Source: Thermoplasmata archaeon (GTDB taxonomy: Archaea; Thermoplasmatota; Thermoplasmata; Thermoplasmatales; Thermoplasmataceae). From it: a stretch of 5,856 nt of DNA. Positions 5,050-5,856 of the stretch are shown piece after piece. Every line of letters starts with the position of its first letter. The stretch's first letter is position 1. The position numbers and the translations under genes are program-made. The notes under the pieces are model-generated. The model was given only the letters and a program-made list of their open reading frames with translations. It ran no database searches and had not been told where the DNA came from. Where the stretch lies: the NCBI GenBank assembly GCA_021790415.1, contig JAJYDZ010000131.1, forward strand, positions 1 through 5,856, read 5' to 3'.

Positions 5050-5244
5050 CAATTTTGGTTCTCAATTTACTATCTCAGTTTATCTCAATTCCTCTCAATT
5101 TGATATATCAATTTTGGTCAACTATCTCAATTTCCTATCTCAGTTTATCTCAATTCCTCTCAATTTGATATATCAATTTTGGTCAACTATCTCAATTTAC
5201 TATCTCAGTTTATCTCAATTCCTCTCAATTTGATATATCAATTT
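5050..5244. repeat. 65-bp tandem repeat array with phased CAATTT-like hexamers
   Basis: Two full units (5063-5127 and 5128-5192) differ at one base, A5069 versus C5134. A third copy, 5193-5244, matches the first for 52 bases and then stops. A shortened end of a unit (CAATTTTGGT...CT) precedes the first at 5050-5062. Each unit holds five related hexamers: CAATTT, CAGTTT, CAATTC, CAATTT, CAATTT. In unit 2 they start at 5128, 5141, 5151, 5161 and 5174. Most are preceded by TCT or TAT, giving TATCTCAATTT-like words. Spacings are 13, 10, 10, 13 and 19 bases. An array like this is typical of a multi-protein binding site such as replication iterons, a partition site or an operator. Function is an inference. 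Confidence 0.9.
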
Positions 5245-5245
5245 G

Positions 5246-5258
5246 TCTCAAATTGAGA
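5246..5258. repeat. palindrome TCTCAA-A-TTGAGA
   Basis: A perfect 6-bp inverted repeat around one central base, starting one base after the end of the tandem array. Its half-site CTCAA is the same word repeated in one direction in the array, so it looks like a full dimer site beside an array of half-sites. Confidence 0.6.
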
Positions 5259-5384
5259 TAAAATGAGATACCGTATATGGTCCATGCATTCGGATACATA
5301 TTTCGAGTATCTGCAAATTCATGTTCGGATATTTTTGAGATACCTGAAATCAATTTTTAGTTTTATTTTCGATCAAACCATGAC

Positions 5385-5397
5385 TCTCAATTTGAGA
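5385..5397. repeat. palindrome TCTCAA-T-TTGAGA
   Basis: A perfect inverted repeat that is the exact reverse complement of the one at 5246-5258, with centres 139 bases apart. It is part of the same family of CTCAA/TTGAG sites. Confidence 0.6.
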
Positions 5398-5542
5398 TAG
5401 AGAAATTTAATATTCAATTCTTAAAGAGATTGAACATAAAATGGATTTGAAAATTAAGTTTGTAACAATTGCAATTCCGCTTTATTGATACGTTTAAGTT
5501 TTTCCTGGATAAGGAGTGGGTGCAAGAGTAAAAATTGTCCTG

Positions 5543-5554
5543 CTCAACGTTGAG
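5543..5554. repeat. palindrome CTCAA-CG-TTGAG
   Basis: A perfect 12-bp palindrome with the same CTCAA/TTGAG halves but a 2-base centre. It is less certain to belong to the family because the half-site spacing differs by one. Confidence 0.4.
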
Positions 5555-5741
5555 AATGATAATGGATCGATGAGTATGATGTTCCTAAATAGAAAAAAAA
5601 TACTATGGTGGCACTGTCAACGCCTTGAAATTGAGAACCGCTTATCTTATGGTTGCCTTGTCATAATAAAATAACCTTCATTAGAGAGTTTTGGAAGTTT
5701 TTATTTTTATTGTCTGTTGGTTAATTTTTGTATTTGTTTAG

Positions 5742-5856
5742 CTTGATAGTGCTAACATTAACTCTCTTGGATATAAAGATAAATCACAGCATGGTAAGGT
5801 TTCATATTCCATGGATGAACTCATGTCTGCAATACCGAATATGAAAAACATTTCAT
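5742..5856 (+). CDS. partial open frame running off the right edge
   Basis: After a TAG at 5739-5741 the frame is open to the end of the window: LDSANINSLGYKDKSQHGKV, then SYSMDELMSAIPNMKNIS. The composition is protein-like. The first ATG is at 5811 (MDELMSAIPNMKNIS), with a TATA-like ATATAAAG at 5771-5778 about 35 bases upstream. The open codons before the ATG could mean that the gene starts at a non-ATG codon or that its 5' end was cut off by recombination. A competing frame from GTG at 5749 ends at 5844. No family can be named from so little. Confidence 0.3.

Larger units (their letters stand above)
5259..5741. other. AT-rich region with CTCAA/TTGAG sites and no firm gene
   Basis: Besides the palindromes listed separately, single half-sites occur (GAGATACC at 5265 and 5337, TTGAGAAC near 5632). 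One frame of 52 codons from GTG (5516-5674, containing MSMMFLNRKKILWWHCQRLE) is open, but its composition and lack of a spaced Shine-Dalgarno make it unconvincing. A 15-residue frame from the ATG at 5441 (MDLKIKFVTIAIPLY) is too short to support. Confidence 0.4.

Noticed and set aside
5033..5233. 66-codon plus-strand frame rich in Ser, Leu, Ile and Phe
   Set aside because: It is a translation of the 65-bp tandem repeats. The period is not a multiple of three, so each copy is read in a different frame, which argues against coding.
5050..5244. CRISPR array
   Set aside because: The units are contiguous 65-bp tandem copies with no variable spacers, and no cas gene is present.
5516..5674. 52-codon plus-strand frame from GTG
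   Set aside because: Its composition is not convincing, the purine-rich stretch overlaps the GTG, and a palindrome of the repeat-region family lies inside it; noted only within the region entry.

Overview
The window looks like an AT-rich accessory segment of an archaeal chromosome or an integrated element. The signs are TATA-like boxes about 25 bases ahead of several starts that have no Shine-Dalgarno (leaderless genes), use of TTG and probably GTG starts, and a few genes with strong Shine-Dalgarno sites. An IS5-type transposase, small membrane proteins and many decayed frames fit a Thermoplasmata-like acidophile, but that assignment is an inference from style, not from a marker gene.

Layout. 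2-586 (+) is the C-terminal two thirds of an IS5-family DDE transposase that enters from the left edge. 879-1574 (+) encodes a stand-alone protein with a PD-(D/E)XK nuclease signature. 1575-1830 is sparse and holds one possible leaderless micro-ORF. 1830-2938 is a minus-strand block that reads like a small operon. A TATA box and Shine-Dalgarno precede a 142-residue unknown protein, followed by two short membrane-protein genes broken by frameshifts and a stop, a 37-residue Pro/Gly-rich ORF, and a terminator-like hairpin at 1809-1830. A divergent promoter region at 3000-3046 also faces right, into a tiny ORF with a very strong Shine-Dalgarno and a frame change at an A8 tract, closed by a hairpin plus T-run at 3194-3227.

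3314-4402 (+) is the largest intact gene: an N-terminal helical region, a PIN ribonuclease domain with its acidic residues, and several C-terminal membrane segments, read from an apparently leaderless TTG start. 4403-5008 holds minus-strand relics, including a winged-helix-like fragment. 5050-5244 is an array of 65-bp tandem repeats, each carrying five CAATTT-like hexamers. It is followed by three palindromes of the form CTCAA-N(1-2)-TTGAG. The right edge (5742-5856) has an open frame that runs out of the window.

How it fits together. The two intact non-transposase genes with recognisable domains are nuclease-like: a soluble PD-(D/E)XK protein and a membrane-anchored PIN protein. They sit among transposon debris and a repeat array that could be a replication, partition or operator site. 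This suggests a defence or mobile-element island, but no known system can be named from the sequence alone. The most notable items are the membrane-bound PIN protein and the repeat/palindrome region.
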